From Diprion similis (Eukaryota > Arthropoda > Insecta > Hymenoptera > Diprionidae): DNA of 64,000 nucleotides. A model generated the notes under the pieces. The model did no database searches. It had not been told where the DNA came from and was given only the letters and a program-made list of their open reading frames with translations. Shown here piece after piece: positions 27,090 to 38,622 of the stretch (position 1 is its first letter; each line of letters starts with the position of its first letter). The DNA lies in the NCBI RefSeq assembly GCF_021155765.1, contig NC_060112.1:18104001-18168000 (forward strand), read 5' to 3'. The position numbers and the translations under genes are program-made.

Positions 27090-28447
27090 GTATACACGCA
27101 CGCACACATATTTGTACGTCGTAAAGTCGATAGTTTAAGAAATTGATATATATGCGCGTATTCAAATGAGACGATTAATTGAGACGACGACGAGGGAGAG
27201 AAAAAACGAAAAAAGAATTGAAGAAATAAAAATCTATGGTCAATTCAAATCGATTAATTATTATTTATTTGCCATATTAATCACCGAGTTTTATTGCATA
27301 GACGTACACGCCGCGCATTCTTACACGCACACTTAACACTTTTGTTCGTATTAATCCGTGACAGCGGCGGTTCGCTGTACCCACAACAGCGCTAATTGGT
27401 ACTCGTAATCAGTTGTCTCGACGATATAGATTGTAGCAAATTAGTTTGCTACTGCAGCGGCCGATTTTGTACATACAATGCATCCGCATGAGGCGCACAT
27501 GTTCGTTATACGCATCAATTTGTCGATTCGCCCTATATATGTATACATATGTGCGTATATATATATATATATATATATGTAGATTATACATAGACGATTA
27601 CAGGCGAAGAACAATAATGAAATGTGATTGATGAATAAAATAATAACTGTACACTCGTACATTCCCGCGCGTTATTATACATTCATATTGTGTACAATGC
27701 CACTCGTTGTGCTGGATTATTATGGCTTGACGAGCAAGGCTGCTGCGCGACTTTGCTTGTAGTAATTGGATTAGCCTAAGTCTGGTTATTAGTATGCCGT
27801 ACTTGAAACGCCTGATTGCGTAACCTTCTTTTTACGTATACGTATGTCGAGGAAGCTCGGGAGAAAAAAATAACCAATATATAGCGTTAAATCGACGGAT
27901 GGATCGAATTATGTATGAACGAATGGTGAAAGGATAATATACATATATATCTATCTGTCTGTATATAACTGTATATATACCTATATATGTATAATTCTGT
28001 GCACAGAGAATGTCGAAAAGTTGCCTGCGTGTATCGCGTGTGGTGTAATAAAAATTCTCCCGCGCATATTTATAATAGGAATGCTTAATTTGATTAGAAA
28101 TTAATTGCAGCTGTCCATTAATCTTGCTCGGCAGAGGCCAACGCGTGCAGGAATAATCGTCACCTGTAAACTTTAAACATACCTTACCATACTGCACCAG
28201 AGTCGCGTTCTTTGCAGCTTTTCAAGCCATTCAGGCGCCACTCTGCTTGCACCTAATAAATTCTTTCCTTAAGCTCATTATTCGCAATTAAACACGAACG
28301 TCTCATTGACGCATTGTCAGTCGGCTACTAAAGTGAATGACTCACGCCTCGAGCGTTGCCGTTTATTACGTCTAAGTACACGTCTATCGTTTAACGCGAA
28401 ATTTATGTCTATAATAAATGTAGGCATTTCATCTTGTCAACCAATTA

Positions 28448-28484
<37 letters not shown>

Positions 28485-28887
28485 GTCTATTGTTACGTTA
28501 TTCAGGTGTACAATATATATGCATTTATATGTAAATCATGATCGCCAATAATTACTTCTTCAGAAATTCGTTCGTAATTATTATTTATTACTGGATTATT
28601 ACAGTTGCCTCCTACACATCTGCAACCTGACCAATTTCAATTCACGCGACGCGTTGAGAAATAATTGTTCGACTCCCGTTCGCAAATTAATTGCCCGTAA
28701 TGCAGACCGTGTGGTTTTTTCTTTTCTTTTTCTCGTTAAGTATCTCCTCCTTATTTATCTCCAGATTAACGATAATTTTTTTTTCACTTTTATTGCAGTT
28801 TTTTTTTTTCATCATTCTACTCATCCGAATCGATCATTACCGCTGCAATCACTCGAGCCGAACGACTAAATACTTGGCCTTCGTACT

Positions 28888-29109
28888 TCACCTGCATTGC
28901 GGATAGACGTGCTCCCTGCATTCCGCAGCTTCCAGGGCTTCTCCGATATGTACTATATATATACCTACTTTCAATCGCCGCTGCGGCAGTGTTTTTTCTT
29001 CCTTTTGCTCGTTCTTTTCTATTTTCGAAGGGGCGCAGCGCGACCCTATGGCAACCCGTCTCTCGTACAGCTCCAGATCGAAGCCATCGTTTATATTGCC
29101 GAATTGCAT
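28888..29109 (-). CDS. Weak candidate first coding exon on the minus strand
   Basis: On the minus strand, ATG (29107-29109) opens a 73-codon frame starting MQFGNINDGFDLELYERR. A strong donor, aaag|gtaggtat, occurs after about 48 codons, so a first exon of about 145 nt ending there is possible. The stretch is more GC-rich than its surroundings. No downstream exon was found, so this is a candidate only. Confidence 0.2.
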   Translation of the reverse strand: MQFGNINDGFDLELYERRVAIGSRCAPSKIEKNEQKEEKTLPQRRLKVGIYIVHIGEALEAAECREHVYPQCR

Positions 29110-29337
29110 TCGCTTCCTTTCGAAAAAGCCACGAAGAATTGACCTGATAATCGTGAGGAGTAGAATCGTCAGCTCTTGGTAAACGGTTGATAAGGATTTG
29201 CTGGCTTTCCGAAGGAAGTGAGTGAGATCAATGCATTTTTGTTTGGTGAATTATCTTCTGCGGAGATAAATAAATCCGCGAGAGTTTTGATAATAACAAC
29301 GAGAAGATACTGTGTTGTAGTATATACATGTATATTA

Positions 29338-29982
29338 GACTGTATCAAAAAAATTGACTATTTTTTTTTTTAATGGTATACTGAAAATATTGTTCAAGAT
29401 GACGAAAAAGAAATACCATAAAAATTTCAGATTTTAATATTGATATTTAGAGGTGCCTCATCACGATTTTCTACTTTCCATAAGAATAACATGGCAAAAA
29501 TGGTTCTTGCTCCTTGCGATTTTTATAACTAGATAACGACGCGTCGTACAGAAAATTCATAAACATGTTTTTGTAGGAAATTGAACGTTCTACAAAAAAG
29601 GTCTGTTCTCATTTTACGATAAATCTATTCCTTCAAAAGTTATTTGAGGTCCTTTGCTGATGTTTGACCGCAAATAACTTTTGAAGGAGTAGATTTATAG
29701 TAAAATGACAAGAGACCTTTTTTGTAGAACGTTCAATTTCCTACAAAAATATGTTTATGAATTTTCTGTACGACGCGTCGTTATCTAGTTATAAAAATCG
29801 CAAGGTGCAAGAACCATTTTTGCCATGTTATTCTTATGGAAAGTAGAAAATCGTGATGAGGCACCTCTAAATATCAATATTAAAATCTGAAATTTTTATG
29901 GTATTTCTTTTTCGTCATCTTGAACAATATTTTCAGTATACCAATAAAAAAAAAAAAAATAATCAATTTTTTTGATACAGTC
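29338..29982. mobile_element. 645-bp near-perfect palindrome, probable TA-inserting fold-back MITE
   Basis: Two arms of about 310 bp (29338-29647 and 29672-29982) are almost exact reverse complements, separated by a 24-nt spacer. The outer ends read gactgtatcaaaaaaattga and its complement. Each end is flanked by TA (29336-29337, 29983-29984), as expected for a Tc1/mariner-type target duplication. No ORF of note lies inside. The very few mismatches between arms imply a recent origin or gene conversion between them. The long perfect stem would also make double-stranded RNA if transcribed. Confidence 0.85.
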
Positions 29983-29984
29983 TA

Positions 29985-32900
29985 ATGTATATACTTTTAT
30001 TTACATGTATACTCTGAAAAGAGCTCTGCTTCGAGACGTAGGTACGTAGGTACGTCTTTCAAAGTTGAATTTGCGTGTAGCACATCGTGAAACAGCGTAC
30101 CTATGCGTAGGTATAATATACGTATATAAGATTATACACGTGCATGCATTTCATACCTGGTGATATTCACACATGGCACCGACGAGCCAAACTTCTTTAC
30201 TTTCCTTAGAATTCTGCGAGTAGGTAGGTACATCCACTTTTCAGCTGCCACCTTCTCAAATCCTCAAGAACTTTCATTCAGCTAGCTTTATTGCAGGACT
30301 AGTTCGTTAAAATTTCACACCGCGACGCTCCTGCGCGTACAACGAATGCCTGCAACGACAAGAAAGTCTTATAGGATCAACTCTTTTTTCATTCTCAAAT
30401 GACTACGGTGTATACATAAATAATGCTGGATGTAACATCCTGATTTATATTTCATGTTCAATATAGAACGTAAGCATGTGTATAACGAGCGTTGCAGAGT
30501 ATTGCGAATATTCGGCAATATGGGCAAAGTCGAGAGAGTCGTTTAAAATTCGATCGCATATGAATTTGACGAAATAATCTGTGTAATTAATCTAAACACC
30601 GGATCGATCTTTTACTCGAGCCATTCGATTGCAACATCCTGGCCGAATCGTCATTCTGAATCAAATCGAAATACGTTGAAAGGTTCGCACGAAACGATAA
30701 AAAAAATAGCCACGTGACCTCCCGAATAAATTAGGTGGTACCCTTACACCTTATACCTATACCTATACATATATACACACCAAAGAGAAGAAACAGACTG
30801 CAGTCTAAAGTAGCAAAAGGACGTGTTCAGGGGATTAAACTCGGTGCCGAAAAAAGGCTCTTCGTTGCCTAAACCATATGATCAGCGGGTGTGAAGGTTG
30901 ACTATTTCGAACAAGTAACGGGGCCGACATGACAGGAGGAACTGACAATCGATTCAAGGAGTGAGACAACGCGAACGAATCCAACAGTCTTTAAGACCTC
31001 TAACGGATCGAGGGATCAGTCGGACATGCAGTGAGATCGTGTCTCTCGTTTCTTTCCTATATGCGTATGGTCCTTGCAGCTGACTAGAGGCGGTTGCGAG
31101 ATTTATCAACGATTACGAGGATTAATCACGGACCAGTATTATGAAGATATTACTTCTTATCCGCGTCGCTGACACCGTTCGCACTGCACCGTTAACTATA
31201 CTTATCTGTGGGAAGAAACTTACTATCTTTCATCAGTGGAGCTTCGTTTTTCTTGTAGGTACGGATACCTTTATTAGCAACGAACGAAACCTCTTATAGA
31301 GTCACGATGTTTCTTCCTCTGCATCCTCTACTGGTTTACATACCGCTATATGTGGACCGTAAAAAGTATCACGATATATTATCGACAACTCGTCGTTAGT
31401 GGAATAAGTATAGAGGTCGGTCGGAGGTCGAATAAAGGTTGCTCTTCATCTAGCGGTAAATAAATTTTTTTCACACAACGCCACCGGTAACGGTGGCAAA
31501 GGACGAATTATGATCCTGCGTCGACCCAAGGAGCCAAGTAGCCTCCTTTTGTCACGTTCCATACAACGGAACTGTTGAATCTATTCCACGAAATTAAGGA
31601 AAGGATTTTGCAGGGTATTTTCACTTTAGCGGAAATTTACGGATATTCCAGATTTTTTTCCCGTCAATGGGAATTTAACCTGCTATTGAACGAATTAGAT
31701 TCCTTCGTCTTCTGGGGGAGTGAATTTTATTTAAATAAATAAATCATCACTTTGCAGTGAAATTAGTTCAGTTATTGGGCTGAACTTTTTTCTAAAAATC
31801 TTTAATGCGAAAGATATTTCGACAGTAATTTTCACTGCAATCACGTAACGCATAAAAGCTGATAAAGTTAACTTTTCTGAAGAGATAATTTCGTTGAAAA
31901 AAATTTGACCTAATTCGTTCTATTTTTGTATACGCATCCGTCATCAATCACTGATCATCAGCACGTACGTTACGTAGAGTCTGACAAAAAAAAAAAAACC
32001 AAAACAAACAAAAAAAGAATCAAATAACCCTGAGGTAAATTGGAATGGTCAGTATTTCAGTATACCTAGAGTCAATCCTTATAGAGCGAAAAGTTTATGA
32101 CCCAGCCATTACGAATGTATTGAAATTGAAAGTACGGGTAAATTTATTCACAAACGGAACTGCTAAAGCGAGTGGGGAAAATTTATTTAGGAATAAAGAT
32201 GCGTGTAGATTGCACAGTCGTAGGCGATGATCGTGGAGGATATACTTAATAAAACTACACGAAGCATCGAGATACGCTGTTGCAGCCTCCTTCTCGCTTG
32301 CCAATTGCACGGAAACAAACTGGCTGATCCGCTCTAAGACGCCATCTTTGGCTCATGATCGTAAAATATGTGCGAAAAAATCCCGCAAATGTTTGTCGTT
32401 CTCATCTCGCAGCTTGGCAGATTTTATCCGCCGATGTCGCAAAGTCTGTTATACCTATAAGTCGTTGAACGACGGAGTTATTCCGCTGATGCCCTTTACA
32501 TCGGATCTCTTTCAGATACTATTATGTAAAACATTTATCCAAGGTTCGAAAGATGGTAATTGTTGAAAATTTATGCGTTATGTCGAATTTTTCATTGGTT
32601 ATATGTATGTGTCTGTACGTAATGGATCGGAGAGAATTAGTAACACGTTTTATCGATTTTATCTTTCATCATTACTATGCCAACAAAGTAGGCATTCTTT
32701 GGATTCATCCATAACGTTATACCTATAGGTATTCATGGTACGCTTCTGGCAGTGTCGGTGGCTGCGATTAACGTTTGCGGAAAAATAACTGCGATACTTG
32801 AAGTGTAATCACTGCACGGCGTGTGTCTTCATTTTCCATCTTTTTTTTTCTTCTCTTCTTCTTATTTTACATCCGTGCCGTTATAAATCACTGGGAATAT

Positions 32901-33691
32901 ATGTATATGTATACATATGTATGTATATCAAAGGTTGTTTTTGCACGCATTCTAGAGAACGCGCCTTGCGTCTGCAAAACAGTTTGTTTCTGGCTCAGCA
33001 ATCGGTTTACACTAGTGCTCTAGCTTATTCGCCAGCTGTAGATGCTGCGCATTTATTCATATGTATAATACAGCATGTTAGAAGCTTTGAAAGCAAGGAG
33101 GAAATCGTATTACAGTGAGATATATGTGAATAAACAACCTGCAGGAACCAAGAAAATTTCCCCCGTGACTAGAGATCACGTGATTGTACAGAATTGTACA
33201 GGTTGGTTCGTTTTTTTTTTTTGCCCCTTTTTCCTTTTTTTTCGCACACATTCTCTGGCTCACGATTTTACACTAAAAACAAGATGGATAAGTCACGGTG
33301 TAATATAATTGCGCACTTTGCGTTCGGTTGCACGCGGATGGTTGTCACGTGACATATTTTCAGCGTTTCGATTAAGGTAAGTGTACCAGTTATTGATACG
33401 TTCAAACCCAGTGGACCCTTTTATTTTTGAAAATTATAATTTGACGGTATAGATTGTCAATTTCTCGATTACTAAAACCAATTGCTAAATCGTTAGACAC
33501 TGAAAATTTATTTTTTTGTAATCTTAGAACTAAGGATCAAACAGATGCAACGAAAAAGAGTACAACAATTGGGACAGGGTCAATAACTGGTACGCTAACT
33601 TATCATTCTAACCATTTTAAAAATTCTAATATTCCGCTACGAATTTATCGACTTTTCGCTCACAAACGAAGAATCGACAATGATTATCCCG

Positions 33692-33733
<42 letters not shown>

Positions 33734-36700
33734 CAATCGAATAAGATTGTGTTTGACAAACGTAGAGTCGGCTCACGATGCCTGCACAGTCCCTTCCTTT
33801 TCTCCTTCTAGTTTCTGGGCCTCCCTTTCTTATCACACCGCTGTATCGTTAGGCTTGTCATTGTCACTGTTATCGTTATTGCCTCCCCCTCCCGTATTCT
33901 CTTCCTGTCGTTATTTCCTATTGTTGCCCAGTTTTCGCGATCCATTCTGCTTTCACGTCGGACGTGGCTGCGGCTATATGCAGGGATACACCTACCTTTA
34001 ATGTAGATACACATACATAGATCACATACACAGCACGCACCTCGGTAGAAAAGTAATTCAATCTTCTGTCCGGTCGGCACCGGATACCTACACGTGTTTC
34101 CTCGCTTCCATTGTTCTTTTTTTTTATTATTATTTTTTTTTTGTTCTTGTCCCCTCACCCGCTTTCTTTCTACTCATCTCATCCCTTGTCCAGGTCGTGA
34201 TTAGAGCGGGTCGCGTGACGACTAAAGGGGTTACAATTAAGCTTCGCTACGAATTAACTCCAACTCCGCCATTTCATCTCCGAGCAAAGTCCGTACACTC
34301 CACTGTCCATACAAAAGGGTTTTCCCTGCGCACCTACGGGTAATTGCTATCGACGGAAAAAATGTAACGAACCAGAAGCGGTTCGGCCAAACTGAAACTG
34401 TACCTACGGATATATGCCGAATTGGTGAGAAAATTTGGCCGAGTGAAATTCGGGGCTTTGGACTCATTTAACGTTGCACCCCGCTCAAGGATTAATAGCA
34501 TCGTACCGAGTAGCCGTGGACTTTCTTCCTCCAGGTTCCGGAAACTCGCTAATTGACAATTATTTACTCCTTTGTTTTCACTACCAAAGTTACTCGGGAA
34601 TCTCATTCCCCCCCAAAGGGGGAGGGGGTTAACCAACGACGTCAATTCGCCAAACGACGACTGGGCTTAGCCATTTTCTGCCCCCTCTTACCACCGATTT
34701 ATTTCCAAGTCGAACACTCTGGAAAGCAAAGGGTACCCCCGGTTAACGAAACGATCGGATAAACGACCCAGAAGCTAATAAAATACAACCAGCCTAATTT
34801 TTTATCTCTACTGACGAACGTAGCGCGGATTTAACAGCATATTCATTTGTAAGAACGGTTCTTATCGCGATTTATTTCAACTCGCTGCTATTGGTAATTA
34901 TAATACTTTCAATATTAATACATACAGCGAAGCAGGCTGTACGAAGACGTGTGTAGATGAAGAAATACGTTGTACGAAGATTCAGTGAGAAGCATGCAGG
35001 TAATATGAAAATTGAACCAATTTTCAGGGATAATACGTTTTAATCGGTAAGAAAAATTTTAGGAGGTTAATTTTCTAAAGAAATATAAAAAAATAAAATT
35101 CGAATCTAACTTAATCTCTCGTGCCTTGTTTAGTGGAAGTTGAATCTTGTATAAATACGTATACGTATATGTACCTTGGTGAAAAGCTTACGAAGAAAAT
35201 TGGCAGACTCAATCTTGTTCGAGGTTCGCGAGGCTCCAAGGGAGATTATAGATGCTTGTCGAGGAGCAATCTGACCTAAGGCTTGTGCTGACCTGCTTCA
35301 AACAGGAATAAGTTGTTGCGCCGCTGGCCAACCTGCCAAATATGGTGACCAGTAACGCGTATATGACTACTGGGTGCTGCTACTCCAGTGTTTCGCATTT
35401 AAACGAGCAAATGGCAATCGATGTATGCGCGTCGTAGGAACAGATAAACCGAGGTCTGAGTTTGCACCTTGCGTAACGAATTTGTCCTTCGTTTAGTCCT
35501 TTCGCTCGACACGAGGATTGGAAAACCGCGATGACCGTACGGCTCGAAGTCCCCGTCGTTTGTCCGACTCCAATTAATCCGGATTTACCTCAAAAGGTAT
35601 AAATTTCCCAACTTGGATTTAACTACCGACGAGCGTAAACCCTCTGTACCTACTTCTCGTTTAACAGCCGGGAATCATCGAGTTGAACTTGCTCTGCAAT
35701 TAGGCAGTTTTCAATTTTGCACCGTAAAAGCTGACCAGTTTACCAGCGAAATTAATGATGGCAGATAACGAATTCACAGTATAAGAACGATCGGACAATT
35801 CACGGAAAAGGCGTATCTTATATCTATACAGTGCAAGTTTCGGAGTCACTTTTGCTACATTATTATACGTAATTTTTACCTTATCCAAGTGTCTCGCAAC
35901 TCTCGTAAAGTCAATTTGAACGATGCTTCGTCGAACTTTAAATTCACTTCGAATCCAACGGCGTCAACCGTTGTCAACCACGTCGTGTCGGCGGTTCGTT
36001 ATTTCTTCTCGTCAGAATTTCTTGTGTTCCGGGTTACCGCAGCACCGTCACAAATACCATTTCAGAACAATTTATGGGATAATTGAATTGTCAAAAATTC
36101 GTGAACCTGCAGATAAAGAAAAAAGAAGACTTCTTTTGCTTCCAAACCACATCTTCGCCTGCGCTCTCGCGGATTTCTTTTGAACAAGGGTTTGCACGCC
36201 GCGTTGATTAATTAACGCGTCTGTGAACTGTGACGCTGGTATAATAAGGTGTAAATATATGAATTACTGCGGAAAGCGAGACGGATTAACAGCAATTCCC
36301 ACGAGGAAAGAGATCCAATGGAGATGCGGAAGTATATGCACGAAGCTCGGAATATTGTCGAGGAGAAACAAGCCCTCGTTAAAGTCATTAGGGAAATCTC
36401 TTGAGTGACTCCCGTACGGCTGTACAATGTTCGTGTGAATTTTTTATATGAAATATCCACCTTTAACCAGAAAATATGAAGGTTTATTCCGTATCATATT
36501 AATGAGTCTGTTCTCTGATTTTTTTTAAACTGTAAATTTTATATGATACAAAGACGGACATTATGTCTCAAGTTAATGCTTCTATTTGATTTTACTTGAA
36601 TCGAAAACACAAGCTTTAAGTTTATGTTTGAATTTAACACGTTTATTTATTTTTTTTTATTTTTTTTCATGCACATTAAAGATGAAGGATGACTTTTGTA

Positions 36701-38553
36701 ATTCCGCAAAGTTTTTTCCCCGAGATAAACAAGAAATTACACTTTCCTGTGTTTGAAAATATATAGCGTGAAAATTAGGTATGGTGGGTGCGTATTATAA
36801 TACGTACAATAAGCGAAGGTAAGAAGAAAAAAGATTCAAACTTTTTTACAACGGGGAAAAAACTTGCGGGTTTCTTTTTAGTTTTCTTTTTTTATCTTCA
36901 TTTTTCAAGCTCACAGCAGTATGTAATATTAATAACGAAGGAATTAATACAAACAAATCAAATCGTTTGAAAATCTTGAAAATATTACTTCTCTGTATAA
37001 CCACTATTTGCGAAAATCCGAAAGTATAATTTTTCGTCGCTCACCGTTTTTACCCAGCTTGTTTAAACTTGAACTGCTAATATCGTGCACGAGAAAATTA
37101 ACTCATACAACCCTGGCCGTTTTTCGCAAGATCACATTTCGTATCGCACGTATACGTAATTCAATTAGAGCCAATTTAAAGGTGACGATCGGGCGCAAAA
37201 CAAGATGGCAAAATAGAGGAATCATCGGTTTGTTCCAACTACTTATTAGTAAGAGATTATTCTCGGATAAAAGCGCAGACGAAATTTATCTGAATCTTCG
37301 CTACTCGGTTGGGGAACTGATTTACCTACTTCACCCTCCGACACTCGTCACGTCGACAAAAGATATATTCTTATACTGTTCGATGGAAATCGTCGATGTT
37401 GCCAACGCGCTACATGACTAGCCTTGCAATTTTCCAAGACACCGTCTCTGTCGACTTAAAGAGACATTTGACGGCAAAAGATTTCTACCGGGTAAACCAG
37501 ACTGAAACTCAATTTAAACGAACAGGACTCATCAATAGCTGTACACAGTACCAAGAGCCCGCTGTATAGACTGTGTAAATCGAATGTTCGGGGATAGTTC
37601 TCGTAGTTCCATCGAAAGAGCTATGCGATTGCCGTTTCGCGATCAGAAACTAAAAAGAGTAATTGTACCTAAGTTTGAAAAAAGTCACATATCATTCCCC
37701 TCGCAGGTATTCTAAATCACAGACCTTTAATTCTGAACGATATCGATTTTCTCACGCTCAAATTATACCCAGTAGACTTGTTCTTCTTTTATGAAATGAG
37801 TATCTACTTATAGGGCGTGTATGTACCTACTTGTGGAGGTAATGAATTCCCATATCCATCAAGTAACGAGATCTACACCTCCCTGCGATGAAGTTGCACT
37901 TAATCTTCTGTTTCAGTCAGGATGCAGGGGCGTCGATCACGGAAGTGTCCCAAGTCGAGGCGATGACTTGTCCGGATGGAGACCGACGAAGGTGCGGAGC
38001 CCCCTGGGGCTTGGATCAACTTCCTGTTTCCTGCCAACATGTTAACGGACCGACGAGACGCGCCACTTGAATCCTAACTTAAACTTAAAGTTCAGCATCG
38101 ATTCCCCCCTGAACACGTGTCCCAGCGAATTGATTTAACCGGGACGAACCCAGATGACCTACTTCTGGTGCATAGCCGACGAATTTTCCTCAAATTCATT
38201 TATTTCCGGCGGAATCGAACCGTGAAACAAATTCGATTGAAATTGATGACGTACCGTCGTCACTTCAAAGGATAACTGAAAAATAGTTATGCTTCAGACG
38301 GTGATTAAGAAGGGATAAACAGAAACGGCGTACATCAAATTAATGTATAAACCTGCACATTTACGTACGAGTTGATTCGAGAGATCACTTACTGTTATAT
38401 ACTTTCATCGTTGTACAAGATATCGTCAAACTATAAGACGTATTACCGAAGGATCTATACATTGCGGAGAAGTGATCAGTTTCTCGGTGTCACAACAAGC
38501 GAATACTTTTCAAAGAAAGTATAAGAAAAATAAAATACCGTTGCGAGTTTCTC
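29985..38553. other. Non-coding stretch, probably including ANKRD50 upstream region or first intron
   Basis: No coding exon can be supported. A (TA)n tract occupies about 33698-33730. GC-richer patches occur around 34.2-34.8 kb and 37.9-38.1 kb; the latter follows an acceptor-like ctgtttcag and might be a leader exon. A TCAGT arthropod-initiator-like pentamer at 38476-38480 lies about 145 nt before the ANKRD50 ATG and could mark an unspliced start, but no matching TATA or DPE was seen. Confidence 0.45.
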
Positions 38554-38562
38554 ACATTTCAG
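38554..38562 (+). promoter_or_regulatory. Likely 3' splice site of a 5' (leader) intron of ANKRD50
   Basis: The sequence tttctcacatttcag ends at 38562, 60 nt before the ATG at 38623. It is a strong acceptor in a place where insect genes often have one. If used, the first exon and promoter of ANKRD50 lie further left, possibly many kilobases away. The frame is open through this acceptor, so an upstream coding exon is formally possible. The donor exon was not identified. Confidence 0.4.
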
Positions 38563-38622
38563 CGAGTATCAACATTTGCCAATATTACGTCTAAAATCAT
38601 TGAAACTAACTCTCCCCGAAAA

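Larger units (their letters stand above)
15567..29335. other. Non-coding stretch with simple repeats and element relics
   Basis: No supported gene. Besides the fold-back elements listed separately it holds (TA)n (15569-15610), A31 (16041-16071), (TC)n (19016-19056), an ACCACCT 7-bp tandem (about 23715-23747), (GA)n (25096-25120), (TA)n (27051-27085) and (TA)n (28450-28483). Open frames are short, mostly lack an ATG, and follow the repeats. Confidence 0.6.

Noticed and set aside
37008-37421. 137-codon plus-strand open frame
   Set aside because: Begins at TTG, not ATG; no domain, no good splice sites.
37918-38070. GC-rich patch after ctgtttcag as a coding exon
   Set aside because: Overlapping open frames show no family resemblance; at most a leader exon of ANKRD50, which cannot be shown from sequence.
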